Positions 50,120-61,863 of a stretch of DNA of 64,000 nt are shown in pieces (the stretch's first letter is position 1; each line of letters starts with the position of its first letter). The notes beneath the pieces are model-generated. The model searched no databases. It saw only the letters and a program-made list of their open reading frames with translations, and was not told where the DNA came from. This stretch comes from Parietaria judaica (lineage: Eukaryota; Streptophyta; Magnoliopsida; Rosales; Urticaceae), in assembly GCA_954871525.1 (NCBI GenBank), contig OX940872.1:13601180-13665179 (forward strand), in the 5' to 3' direction. The translations under genes and the position numbers were made by a program.

Positions 50120-50941
50120 ATGGTGAGACGAGAAGAGGTCGACGGATTGCGCGCTCAGGTAGACTTGCTGACCCGACAGATGGCTGCACTGCTGCAGAAT
50201 CAATCGGAGAGACGACGCCGAGGCAAGTCCGACACAAGGGACGACCAAGCCAACTTTTTCGGGCAGAATTTTGGACGTGCGCCGGTCCTGGAAGATGCGC
50301 GAAAGTTAGCGGCGTTCGAGGTGGCTATCCCAGAGTATGACGAACCGATGTACGATGAGGCGGAACACGGTGAGGCCGTGTACGACGAGTCGATCTACGG
50401 CGAGACGGAGTATGCCAAACCAGTGTACGATGAGTACAACGATTCCCATGACAACGAGGCGGAGTACGCCGAGACCGTGTGTGGGAAAGTTGTTCGCATA
50501 GACACTTTCGCCGAAGAGGAAATTAAAAAGGGCGACAAAACTGGCGCCGACGAGGTACTTTTAGAGAGCGACGAAAACTACTCGAGGAACCTTCCTGGCA
50601 GATATCCCCTCGACGAACGTTCTTCGATAAACCCGCCTCGAGGAACTTTCCTCGACAAACCCCAGGCCACGGACGACGAGTTTTTCTCTGACGAGCATAC
50701 TTTCGTCTCGAGCAAGGCCAGTGATGACGTTGCACTAAGCGTGCCTGCTGTAGTGACGGTCATGACGATCGCGATCATGGATGTCTTTTTACGAAGACGA
50801 CTCTGGCGTCGTCACACGTGCACCGATGGCGAGGAACCCGCCAGTGCCGACGACGCTCTCGCGCTAGCCGGTGACGTCGAACATATTATTGTCCTTCGCC
50901 AAACCATTCTCGAGGAACCTCCCCCGCCAACCTTGCCTTGA
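50120..50941 (+). CDS. ORF of the small LTR element, gag-like start and acidic repeats
   Basis: 273 residues with no stop. The first 30 residues (MVRREEVDGLRAQVDLLTRQ and onward) look like the short coiled coil that begins many plant gypsy gag proteins. Residues about 72-120 are degenerate Tyr-Asp-Glu / Tyr-Gly-Glu repeats (MYDE, VYDE, IYGE, VYDE). No zinc knuckle and no capsid core is recognisable. The DNA from about 50580 to 51080 repeats CCTCGACGAAC/CCTCGCGGACACTTC-type phrases, so the C-terminus may be repeat-derived. It may be a truncated gag; function unknown. Confidence 0.6.
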   Translation: MVRREEVDGLRAQVDLLTRQMAALLQNQSERRRRGKSDTRDDQANFFGQNFGRAPVLEDARKLAAFEVAIPEYDEPMYDEAEHGEAVYDESIYGETEYAKPVYDEYNDSHDNEAEYAETVCGKVVRIDTFAEEEIKKGDKTGADEVLLESDENYSRNLPGRYPLDERSSINPPRGTFLDKPQATDDEFFSDEHTFVSSKASDDVALSVPAVVTVMTIAIMDVFLRRRLWRRHTCTDGEEPASADDALALAGDVEHIIVLRQTILEEPPPPTLP

Positions 50942-51989
50942 GAAAACCTCCTCGCGGACACTTCATCGTGGATACTTCCTCGCGGACACTTCCTCGCGAA
51001 CACTTCCTCGTGGAACCGACCTCGCCGAACCTACCTCGACGAACATACCCCGAGGACCTTTCTTCGACGAACATTCCTGAAGTTAGTCAGCGACGTAAAC
51101 ACGTCTTTCATCATCGCGGTAACGACCTCGCACCAGCCTCCTCGCCAATGCCGCCGACGAGGAGTTTTCGGGTGCGACGATTTCGTTTTCGCTAAGACGG
51201 AACACGCCAACTCACTCCCTGACGAGATCCACTTAAAGCCAATAATCGGGCGTGTGAAGAAAACTCCCGACAAACCACCCATCATAAAATCGCGACCTCT
51301 CGCCCCGACGCCCACTTGAGTTCTGCCTGCCTGCCCCAATAAATTCGAGGACGAATTTTCTCAACATCGGGAGAATGATGCGGATATCTTCAAGATATCC
51401 TCTATTTAATTATTATTATATTATTTCCAGTTTAGTTAGAGTAATTTAAGGGATTTGTTTCCTCTATTCTTGTTTTTCGGTTTAAACCCTAACTCTATAT
51501 AAGAGTGGTGCATGTTATTGTATTTCTCAGATTTGAATGAATAGAAAATTGAAGCTTTTGTTTTGGATTCCCGAGTTTCATACTCGTTGCGACGCGTTCT
51601 TATGATATACCATAGTCCGCTCTACATCAGATGGCATATTTGATTGTGATGGAATATGATAATCAACAATCATCAAAGTGGTAATTTGATCGGTTTCATC
51701 ACAACAAGCAAGTGGAGAATGTCGCAAGTTTTCGATAAAGGCCAACGGTGTCGGAAGAACGTTGAGAGCCGACGAATTGACGTTGATGGTGACTAGGGGT
51801 GAACGTGCAGTTTTTGACAAATAATAGACTGAATACTGCATTTCGGTATGTTAAAAATGTTAACCGAATAACCTATGTTTAAAGATGAAAACCGCATTTA
51901 CCGTATAATTGGTATTCCGTGTTTGATTACAGTATTATCGGCTTTTCGCCCACATTTACCGCTTGAATATCCACATCTTTATAAACCGA

Positions 51990-54311
51990 TTTAACGCCCG
52001 CTTCCCCGGGCGAAAATAAACTCTAAAACTCTAGTATTGGCTGTGTGAGTTGTAACAAAACTACGACAAATTTGAACTTTTAAAACTTTACGTAGTTTAT
52101 AGTTACAACACAGCTCTTTCAAAGTTATGTGCTTATACACTAATAGCTTTATATAAACGTAGTTTATAAACATTCAAATGGAGCTACAAGCACATATTTA
52201 CGCAGTTCAAAAGTTAGGCCCAAATGTCAAATGTCGCATATGCACCCACACCTCGGTAGCGATAGCAGACTCGGTCAATCCTTGAAAATCAGTCTTCTTG
52301 GACCTTTTGTTTACCTATATCACAAGAACTTGGTGAGCTATGACTCAGTAAGTAGAGCTCGAGAAGTGTATCACATTCTTTATAAACATGTAACCGCTAT
52401 AACTTTATAAAAAAAATTCATTTGCGCGCTATATCTCAGTGTACACAAAATATCTAGGCTCAAGGGATTTACCCTTTCTTGCCAAATAGACTGAAGGGAT
52501 TTTCCCTTTCTTGTCTCATTAGGAGCTCAAGGGATTACACTTTCTTGCCTGACATGAGCTCAAGGGATATGCCCTTTCTTGCGTGGTCTAGGCTCAAGCG
52601 ATTTATCCTTTCTTGCTTCATTTAAGCTCAAGGGATTTCACTTTCTTGCTCGACGCGAGCTCAAGGGATTCTCCCATTCTTGCTCGATCAAAGCTCAAGC
52701 GATTTACCTTTTCTTGCTTCATTTGCGCTCAAGGGATTACACTGTCTTGCTCGACGCGAGCTCAAGGGATTCTCCCATTCTTGCTCGATCAAAGCTCAAG
52801 CGATTTACCCTTTCTTGCTTCATTTATGCTCAAAGGATTACACTTTCTTGCTCGACACGAGCTCATGGGATTCTCCCATTCTTGCTCGATCAAAGCTCAA
52901 GCGATTTACCCTTTCTTGCTTTTCCTTTTCATTGACATTAGTGTACACGTCGATATTAAAACTTTGGGTACCTTCATTTTTCAAAACATGTACGAAAAAT
53001 AAAATATCATAAACTTTTCATATTATTGTTCTTGTGATAAGTTTTGAAATGATATTCTACTTACCTTTGACTTCTTAGGTTTATCCGTATGAAATGTGCT
53101 AGCTTCCTCGTCAAGTTCGATGTGCTATTTCGTATAACGTTTACATATCATATAAAAACAATAAGTCATACTAACTCTCGACTTTTTCACCGTCTAATAT
53201 ACCTATAATTTTGAGACACTTATTATCATATTATAACCCAAAATTATACAAGTTAATAAAAACGTAACCAAGAAGAAGAATTAGGCATTTTCAAAGCCTT
53301 GCGTTGATATTCGTATAAATCTATTTTCTTAACGCCTTCGCTGTAATAAAAAGCTATTTCCAAAATATTAAACTTGCATATATGAATAGCTACGTATAGG
53401 TTTTCTAAAGAACATATGCAGCCTACTCTTGTATGTCATCAAGCATATGGTGGTCAATAATTATAAACTTTAGACAAGGACAATATAATTGTAAAATGAC
53501 CTCCAATATGATAACAATAAATAATCTAATTACCTAAATTCTAGCAATAGCTTCTAGTCTGCATTAACAATGAAAATCGTGCTTGAATCATTGAGAAAGC
53601 TACATTTTTTCACATATATATACATATATATATTTCGATAAGAGCACTTAACTTGTATGACATGAATATGGGATATATCTCACCTTATAGCTATGGCTGG
53701 TGTTTTGGAATTTAATATTTCAATGGCCGAATTGATGATAACGTCTAGGAAGCCGAGCGAGTGATGTTTAGAAGAGAACTTTAGGGAACCGACACAAGGA
53801 AGTTTATGAAAGATGAGTTGTGATAAAAGTATATCGTAATAGGATAGATGACTAAGTATATATGTGTTATGATCTCTTAGAACATTGTAGAGTCTCTTAG
53901 GATACTTCTAAGCGGTTGATGATAAAGCTAGTGACATATGATGACATACAACTAAGATATAAGGAATAAATATCTAAACAGCCCCTTATAACACGATGAG
54001 GTTAATTAAAATATGTATATCTTTGAATCCCATACTTATATAATACAATATATATTAGTATTAGGGAAAAACGAATTTATGACGTTATTTATATATATAT
54101 AACTCGTTATTATACTCTTTTAATTATAGCACATCGAATCATCGCCGAGTCTGCAACACTTTTCACACTGCAATAAACACAATATGACACTTTGTCAAGA
54201 AATATAATACGATAAATACTTCAATATACACCGTGAATATATTTTCATTTTATTCTACATTATCATCATTAATGGTCAATCTTTAAGCATGTGAGAACTT
54301 GGGACATCACA
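51990..54311 (-). repeat. 3' LTR of the chromovirus
   Basis: 2,322 bp, TTTAACGCCC (the terminal TG is mutated to TT) to GGGACATCACA. One 101-bp higher-order repeat unit longer than the other LTR. Confidence 0.92.
52450..52921. repeat. 34-bp minisatellite within the 3' LTR
   Basis: Repeats of GCTCAAGSGATT...CTTTCTTGC about every 34 bases, about 13 copies, arranged in 101-bp triplets. Because 34 is not a multiple of three the array gives open frames in several phases; these are not genes. The other LTR has the same array at about 59480-59851 with about ten copies. Confidence 0.93.
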
Positions 54312-54325
54312 ATCTCCCCACCTTA
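54312..54325 (-). other. Polypurine tract of the chromovirus
   Basis: On the minus strand AAGGTGGGGAGA immediately precedes the 3' LTR. Confidence 0.88.
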
Positions 54326-54353
54326 TAAAATTTCGTCCTCGAAATTGGGTTGA

Positions 54354-57300
54354 TCAAAACAGCTCCGGATACTTCTCACGAATTTCCTGCTCTCTCGCCC
54401 ATGTTGCTTCCTCGATAGCATGGTTCTTCTAAAGTACTTTGACTAAGACAATCTTCTTGTTTCTTAACTCTTTTTCTTGACGATCTAATACCTTTACTGG
54501 CCTCTCTTCATAAGATAAATCATCATTCAACTGTACTAGTTGTTGAGTCAACATATGAGATGGATTTGAAACATACTTTCTTTGCATCGAGACATGGAAT
54601 ACATCGTGTACTCCGGGAAGTGAGGGAGGAAGAGCCAACTTATAAGCCACTTCACCGATTCGTTCGAGGATCTCGTACGGTCCTATGAATCTTGGACTTA
54701 ACTTTCTCTTCTTGCCGAATCTCATAACTCCCTTCATTGGAGAAATTTTTAGAAATACCTTATCGCCTTCTTCAAATTCCAATGGTCTTCGTTGGGTGTC
54801 TGCATAACTTTTCTGCCTACTTTGAGAAGTTTTCATTCGCTCCCGAATTTATTCCACTGCTTCTTGCATCTCGTTTACTATTTTAGGGCCTATAAATCTT
54901 CGTTCACAAACTTCATCCCAGTAGATTGGGGATCGACATTTCCTCCCATACAATGCTTCATAAGGAGCCATACCAATTGTAGCATGAAAGCTATTATTAT
55001 AGGAAAATTCTACTAAAGGCATGTATTTATTCCAAGACTTTTGGAAATCCAACACACACGCCCTTAGCATATCTTCAAGTGTCTGTATCGTTCTCTCCGA
55101 TTGACCATCTGATTGAGGATGAAATGAAGTACTGAACGCCAAATTAGTCCCTAAAGCAGCATGGAGACTCCTCTAAAACTTAGCTGTAAATTTTGAGTCT
55201 CTGTCTGAAAAAATCGAGATAGGAACTCAATGTAATCTGACAATTTCTTTGATGTAGAGTTCAGCAGATTTATCCATTGTATAACCAACACGAACCAGGA
55301 TAAAATGAGCTGATTTAGTGAGTCGATCAACTATGACCCAAATGGTATCATAACCTTCTTTGGTTCGTGGTAGTCCAACCACAAAGTCCATTGATACATT
55401 TTCCCATTTCCAATGTGGAATATCAAGGAGTTGCAGTAACCCTGCTAGTCTTTGGGGTGTTCGGCCTTAACTTGCTAACATGTGAAACACTGCTCTACAA
55501 ACTTTGCTATGTCATTTTTCATCCCTGGTCACCAATAATGCACTTTTAAGTCTCTATACATTTTTGTTGCTCTAGGATGAATTGAATATGGCGTACTATG
55601 AGCTTCCTTGAGAATTTCCCTCTGTAACTCCGTAGAATCTGGCAAACACAAACGTTCTTTGAACCTCAAAGTCCCGTCATTAGACAATGAGAAGTATGAC
55701 TTTTCTCCACTTTCAACCTCTTTCTTCTTCTTCTCTAAATAGAGATCGGACCGTTGAGCATTTTTTATCTTATCCAACAACGTTGGTCTTAAGGTCATCA
55801 CTGATAAGCGTTCAATAAGACCATTTGGTACTATCTCAACCTCAAGCCTTTGCATTTCAAACTCCAGGAGCTTTTCTATTGACGCCATTGAAGCCATCTT
55901 TGAATATGATTTCCTACTCAACGCATCTGCAACCACGTTTGCTTTTCCAGGATGGTAATTAATAACACAATCATAATCCTTAACAAGCTCTAGCCATCTT
56001 CTTTGTCTCATATTCAACTCTTTCTGTGTGAAGAATTACTTTAAACTTTAGTGATCAGTGAAAATCTCGCACCTGTCACCATATAAATGATGCCTCCATA
56101 TCTTCAATGCGAAAACCATAGCAGCTAGCTCTAGATCATGGGTTGGATATTTCTTCTCATAATCTTTTAGTTTTCGGGAAGCATACGCGATAACTCTTCC
56201 ATTTTTGCATCAAAACACACCCGAGTCCATGCTTAGAGGCATCACTATACACAACAAATCCTCCTGAACCACTAGGAATTGCAAGTACTGGAGCGGTAAT
56301 CAACCTATTCTTTAGCTCTTGGAAGCTCTTTTCGCAATCTTCAATCCATGAGAACTTTACATTCTTTCTGGTTAAACGGGTTAGTAGGGAGGATATTTTC
56401 GAAAACCCTTCCACAAATCGCCGATAATAGCCAGCCAACCCTAAGAAACTTTGTATTTCGGAAACAGAAGTCGGTTGCGCCCATTGACTTACGGCTTCCA
56501 CCTTCCCTCCATAGACTGTAAGTCCATCTTTAGAAACATCATGCCCGAGGAACGAAACTTTTTCCAGGCAGAACTCACACTTCTTGAACATAGATAACAA
56601 TTTCTCTTTTCTTAAAATACTCAGAACAATCTTTAAATGCTCCATATGCTCCTCTCTAGAGCGTGAGTAGATAAGAATATCGTCAATGAAAACTATGAAA
56701 AAAATCGTCCAAGTAGTTCTTGAAATCTCGATTTATCAAGTCCATAAACGTGGCTGGTGCATTCGTCGATCCAAAAGGCATAACAAGAAACTCATAATGC
56801 CCATATCGGGTTCGAAAAGCAGTCTTACAAACATCACTATCTTTGACCTTAAACTGGTGGTAGCCTGATCTGAGGTCGATCTTTGAAAACATTTATGCTC
56901 CTTGCAAGTGATCAAATAAATCATCGATCCTTGGTAGTGGGTACTTATTTTTCACTGTGACCTTGTTCAACTCTCCATAATCAATACAAAGTCTCATCGT
57001 TCCATCCTTTTTCTTTACAAATAGCACTGGGGCACCCAACGGTGAAAATCTTAGGCGAATAAATCCTTTGTCTAAAAGTTCTTGGAGTTGAAATTTTAAT
57101 TTCTTGGATCCATCCGATAAGGGACCTTTGAAACAGGAGATGTTCCAGGGATTAACTCTATTCCAAACTCAATCTCTCTACTGGGTGGTACGCCAGGTAA
57201 TTCCTCAGGAAAAACATCAATGAAGTCTTTAACTATTGGCACATCTTGAGGCATAAGCTTTTGTTCCATATCCATATTAACTACGCTGGCCAAGAATCCC

Positions 57301-58842
57301 ATACAACCAATATCCAATAATCTCCGAGCCTTCATTGATGAAATGATAGGAATTCGCAGATTCTTTGAATCTCCAACATATATAAACGGCTCCTCTCTTG
57401 GAGGTCTAAACATCACCACCTTCTTTTTACAATAGATCGTCGCATCATACTTTGAAAGGCAACCCATCCCAAGAATTACATCGTAGTCACACATATCCAA
57501 GACAACGAGATCAACAAAAATTCTCTATCATCGACTTTGATCGAACACTGTCTAAGAATATTGCTTGAAAACATAGTTTCTCCTGAAGGGAGGAGGACAT
57601 TATAAACAAAATCTAGGGATTCTGATTGTTTGCCCAATTTCATCACATACTTAGATGAAGCAAAAGAATGTGTAGCTCCTGAATCTACTAAAGTACATGC
57701 AGAAATACCAGAGATAAGCGTAGTACCTAAGACCACAGACGGATTAGCTTCCGCCTCTTTGCGTGTTATGGAAAACACCTTGCGTGAACCCTGTTCTGTT
57801 GCACCTGAGATGCTTTGTACCCCCTTGCAAAATGTCCAAATTTACCGCAATTGTAGCACGCACTAGAGCCTGACATGCAGGTACCCTTATGATGTTTTCC
57901 ACACTTCTTACATATGAAATTCTGGGTCGGATAATCTGGGCTTTGACCTTGTTAATTGTCTTTGAAATGCTTTGGCTGGTAACCCCAACGGCCTCGCAGT
58001 TGATCTTCCTAGTTTCGCTTCCTCTTGTTCCATGGATTTTGAGACCCTTGAAACTTTTGAACGTTGTGACTTGTATCTCGTCGTTTGTTTCGTCCCTTTC
58101 ATTCATTATCTTCAATTTCCAAACGGATTTTTGTTTTAGCTCTCTTAACCTTGAAAGCTTGCTCGTTGATCTTTGACTAAGTCGCCCATTCACCTTGAGC
58201 AACCACAACACCTTCATAGATTGACGAATTCAAGCCTTCGACAAATTGCTCAACCTTCGATTCTTCCGTGCTGACGAGAAGAGGTGCATAATGAGATAAC
58301 TCTTCAAACTTCCTCACGTACTCATCTACAGTCATGTTTTGTTTGCTTCAGCTCAACAAACTCTTTCCTCTTAGCTACATGAGCGGTATTCGTTACATAC
58401 TTTGTCTCGAACAACTTTTTGAACTGTTCCCAAGATATATTTGATGTATCGTGAATGCTAACCATCGTGTCCCACCAATAGCTAGCATCTTCACGGAGAT
58501 AAAAGACAGCACATCCCACGTTTGCTTCATTGGGAATTCTTCCGTAGCTAAACATCTTTTCCAAGGTCCTCAACCAATTCTGTGATATCTTCATTTCTGT
58601 AGAGCCTTGAAAGGTTGGAGGTTGTAACTTCTGAAATCTTTCTCCAGCATTTTCAATAAGCTCTTGTTGACGATTAACGTTCCTTTCAAAGGGCTGAGGA
58701 GTATCATTTTGATCTTCATTTTTTCACCTTAACAATCTTTCCATTATTCTCTCCATAAAGCAACCAAGTTATCGATAGGGGTATCCTCATGATCTTGTGG
58801 GTTTGCCTGATCAGTACTCGACTGTCCTCTAGTTCTTGTCAT
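54354..58842 (-). pseudogene. Chromovirus gag-pol polyprotein, broken by stops and frameshifts
   Basis: Starts near 58842 (MTRTRGQSSTDQANP). Gag includes YWWDTMVSIHD and WEQFKKLFETKY (58594-58322) and two zinc knuckles about 57900-57830: CKKCGKHHKGTC, and CYNCGKFGHFARGY whose last Cys is Tyr. Protease LVDSGATHSFASS is near 57670; the RT palm has [12 protein letters not shown] (about 56780) and [11 protein letters not shown] (about 56680), with a T-run length change just before it that shifts the frame. RNase H VYSDASKHGLGCVL is near 56230, integrase FHPQSDGQSERTIQTLEDML near 55120, and the chromodomain YEERPVKVLD...NHAIEEATWAREQEI near 54480-54360, crossed by a stop at 54429-54431. Not translatable as one protein. 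Confidence 0.92.
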
Positions 58843-59005
58843 TTTTCTGCAATGACCTTATTCTCTTATAATACCAGATTGACCACGTAATGATAATGAT
58901 TTCCTATTTAAAAAGAAAAATACTCAAATAAACTTACTGATTGACCGGTCTCTGCTAACCGAGGGTGTTGCATATGGGCGGTCTACAAGAAAGTTTAAAC
59001 CTTGG

Positions 59006-59017
59006 GCTCTGATACCA
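59006..59017 (-). other. Primer-binding site of the chromovirus
   Basis: TGGTATCAGAGC on the minus strand, a few bases inside the 5' LTR; initiator tRNA-Met type. Confidence 0.92.
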
Positions 59018-59021
59018 AACT

Positions 59022-61246
59022 TGTAACGCCCGCTCGGCCGGGCGAAAATAAACTCTAAAACTCTTCTCTTGGCTGTGTGAGTTCTAACAAAACTACGACA
59101 AATTTGAAATTTTAAAACTTAAAGTAGTTTATAGTTACAACACAGCTCTTTCAAAGTTATGTGCTTATACGCTAATAGCTTTATATAAACATAGTTATAA
59201 ACATTCAAAATGAGCTACAAGCACATATTTACTCTGTTCAAAAGTTAGGCCCAAAGGTCAAATGCCGCATATGCACCCACACCTCGGTAGCGATAGCAGA
59301 CTCGGTCTATCCTTGAAAATCAGTCTTCTTGAACCTTTTGTTTACCTATATTACAAGAACTAGGTGAGATATGGCTCAGTAAGTAGAACTCGAGAAGTGT
59401 ATCACATTCTTTATAAACATGTACCCGCTATAACTTTATAAAACATTTTCATTTGCGCGCTATATATCAGTGTACACAAAATATCTAGGCTCAAGGGATT
59501 TGCCCTTTCTTGCCAAATAGACTCAAGGGATTTGCCCTTTCTTGTCTCATTAAGAGCTCAAGGGGTTACACTTTCTTGCCTGACATGAGCTCAAGGGATC
59601 TGTCCTTTCTTGCTTGGTCTAGGCTCAAGCGATTTACCCTTTCTTGCTTCATTTAAGCTCAAGGGATTACACTTTCTTGCTCGACGCGAGCTCAAGGGAT
59701 TCTCCCATTCTTGCTTGATCAAAGCTCAAGCGATTTACCCTTTCTTGCTTCACTTATGCTCAAGGGATTACACTTTCTTGCTCGACACGAGCGCATGGGA
59801 TTCTCCCATTCTTGCTCGATCAAAGCTTAAGCGATTTACCCTTTCTTGCTTTTCTTTTTCATTGACATTAGTGTACACGTCGATATTAAAACATTAGGTA
59901 CCTTCATTTTTCAAAACATGTACGAAAAATAAAATATCATAAACTTTTCATATTATTGTTCTTGTGATAAGTTTTGAAATGATATTCTACTTACCTTTGA
60001 CTTCTTAGGTTTATCCGTATGAAATATGCTAGCTTCCTCGTCGAGTTCGATGTGCTATTTCGTCTAACCTTTACGTATCATATAAAAACAATAAGTCATA
60101 CTAACTCTCGACTTTTTCACCGTCTAATATACCTATAATTTTGAGACACTTATTATCATATTATAACCCAAAATTATACAAGTTAATAAAAACGTAACCA
60201 AGAAGAAGAATTAGGCATTTTCAAAGCCTTGCGTTGATATTCGTATAAATCTATTTTCTTAACGCCTTCGCTGTAATAAAAAGCTATTTCCAAAATATTA
60301 AACTTGCATATATGAATAGCTACGTTAGGTTTTCTAAAGAACATATGCAGTCTCCTCTTGTATGTCATCAAGCACATGGTGGTCAATAATTATAAACTTT
60401 AGACAAGGACAATATAATTGTAAAATGACCTCGAATATGATAACAATAAATAATCTATTTACCTAAATTCTAACAATAGCTACTAGTCTGCATTAACAAT
60501 GAAAATCGTGCTTGAATCATTGAGAAAGCCACCTTTTTTACATATATATACATATATATATATATTTCGATAAGAGCACTTAACTTGTATGACATGAATA
60601 TGGGATACATCTCACCTTATAGCTATGGCTGATGTTTTGGAATTTAATATTTCAATGGCCGAATTGATGATAACGTCTAGAAAGCAGAAGCGAGTGATGT
60701 TTAGAAGAGAACTTTAGGGAACCGACACAAGGAAGTTTAGGAAAGATGAGTTGTGATAAAAGTATATCGTAATAGGATAGATGACTAAGTATATAGGTGT
60801 TATAATCTCTTAGAACATTGTAGAGTCTCTTAGGATACTTCTAAGCGGTTGATGATAAAGCTAGTGACATATGATGACATACAACTAAGATATAAGGAAT
60901 AAATATCTAAACAGCCCCTTATAACATGATGAGGTTAATTAAAATATGTATATCTTTGAATCCCATACTTATATAATACGATATATATTAGTATTAGGGC
61001 AAAACAAATTTATGACGTTAATTATATATATATATAACTCGTTATTATACTCTTTTAATTATAGCACATCGAATCATCGCCGAGTCCGCAACACTTTTCA
61101 CACTGCAATAAACACAACTTGACACTTTGTCAAGAAATATAATACGATAAATACTTAAATATACACCGTGAATATATTTTCATTTTATCCTACATTATCA
61201 TCATCAATGGTCAATCTTTAAGCATGTGAGAACTTGGGACATCACA
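59022..61246 (-). repeat. 5' LTR of the chromovirus
   Basis: 2,225 bp, TGTAACGCCC to GGGACATCACA in plus reading. It aligns with 51990-54311 over its length apart from the minisatellite difference. Confidence 0.93.
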
Positions 61247-61634
61247 ACTGACTACTAATATTACACATAAACATACTACTAAATGTAATATTATAAATTA
61301 TTACACATAAACAGATTACTAAACACTAATATTACACAATATTACACCGAGAGATAAGATACGAAAAATATTTTTGATGTGTTATAGGTATGGTAAATAG
61401 AATATAATAAATATAATATTCGATTTAGTTAAAGCGGTAAAACCGGGTACGCAGTTGCGGTTTTCAAATTAAAACCGAAAATCCCGTTTTAACCTAATTC
61501 AGTATTTGGTTTTTTTCTCGGTATATTCGGTTTTAACCGCTTTAATAGCGGTTGCTGTTTAATCGATATCGGTTTGATCGATTTTTGGTTAAAAATTCGG
61601 TTTACGGTTTCTTTTGTTCATCCCTAATGGTGAA

Positions 61635-61863
61635 GGTGACTATCCTGAGCCTAGGGAGGAGGTGTTAGCGACTTTGAAGAGGCCAAGCGACAGCGGTAAG
61701 CTCGAATTGTTTGAGGAAGAGAGCGGGAAAAAAGTTCGGCAACTAGTTAGTTTTTTATTTTAAAATGAATTAATTAAAATTAAAATCAGAAAATTAGTTG
61801 TCGTATCACACTTTGATGATGTATATGGGCATAGTGACACCACTTCGGTGTTGAGCTTGAAAC
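61635..61863. other. Short host segment between two hAT-type elements
   Basis: Continues the sequence interrupted at 51793. GC content is a little higher (CGACTTTGAAGAGGCCAAG region) than the surroundings, but I recognise no gene. Confidence 0.3.

Larger units (their letters stand above)
49791..51629 (+). mobile_element. Small non-autonomous LTR element (TRIM/SMART-like) with one ORF
   Basis: LTRs of 254 bp each (49791-50044 and 51376-51629), a PBS, a purine tract CGGGAGAA before the right LTR, and a perfect target duplication GATGG (49786-49790, 51630-51634). The LTRs begin TGATG (TGAAG in the left copy) and end CATCA. By eye they differ at about 19 of 254 positions. The left LTR has a clear TATA box (CTATATATAAG, 49908-49918). 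The 1.3-kb interior holds one ORF and no pol genes. Confidence 0.93.
51990..61246 (-). mobile_element. Chromodomain Ty3/gypsy retrotransposon (Tekay/Del-like chromovirus), complete structure
   Basis: LTRs at 59022-61246 (5') and 51990-54311 (3'), PBS and PPT in place, and target duplication ACCGA/ACTGA (51985-51989, 61247-61251; 4 of 5). On the minus strand the order is gag, protease, RT, RNase H, integrase, chromodomain. Integrase after RT plus a chromodomain defines a chromovirus; LTRs over 2 kb suggest the Tekay/Del clade. The coding region is broken. LTR divergence is a few percent in the stretches I compared. Confidence 0.93.
51794..61626. mobile_element. hAT MITE split by the chromovirus
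   Basis: The left part (51794-51989) starts TAGGGGTGAAC; the right part (61247-61626) ends GTTCATCCCTA (inverse TAGGGATGAAC). Outside flanks ATGGTGAC (51786-51793) and ATGGTGAA (61627-61634) agree at 7 of 8. Without the retrotransposon it is about 570 bp, with AACCGNNTT-rich inverse ends. Confidence 0.88.

Noticed and set aside
52450..52921. CRISPR-like regular spacing
   Set aside because: The whole 34-bp unit is conserved with no unique spacers, and the sequence is a plant LTR.
52579..53012. Three overlapping open frames giving repeats such as SHSCSIKAQAIYPFLL
   Set aside because: They are three phases of the 34-bp minisatellite in the chromovirus LTR; none is a gene.
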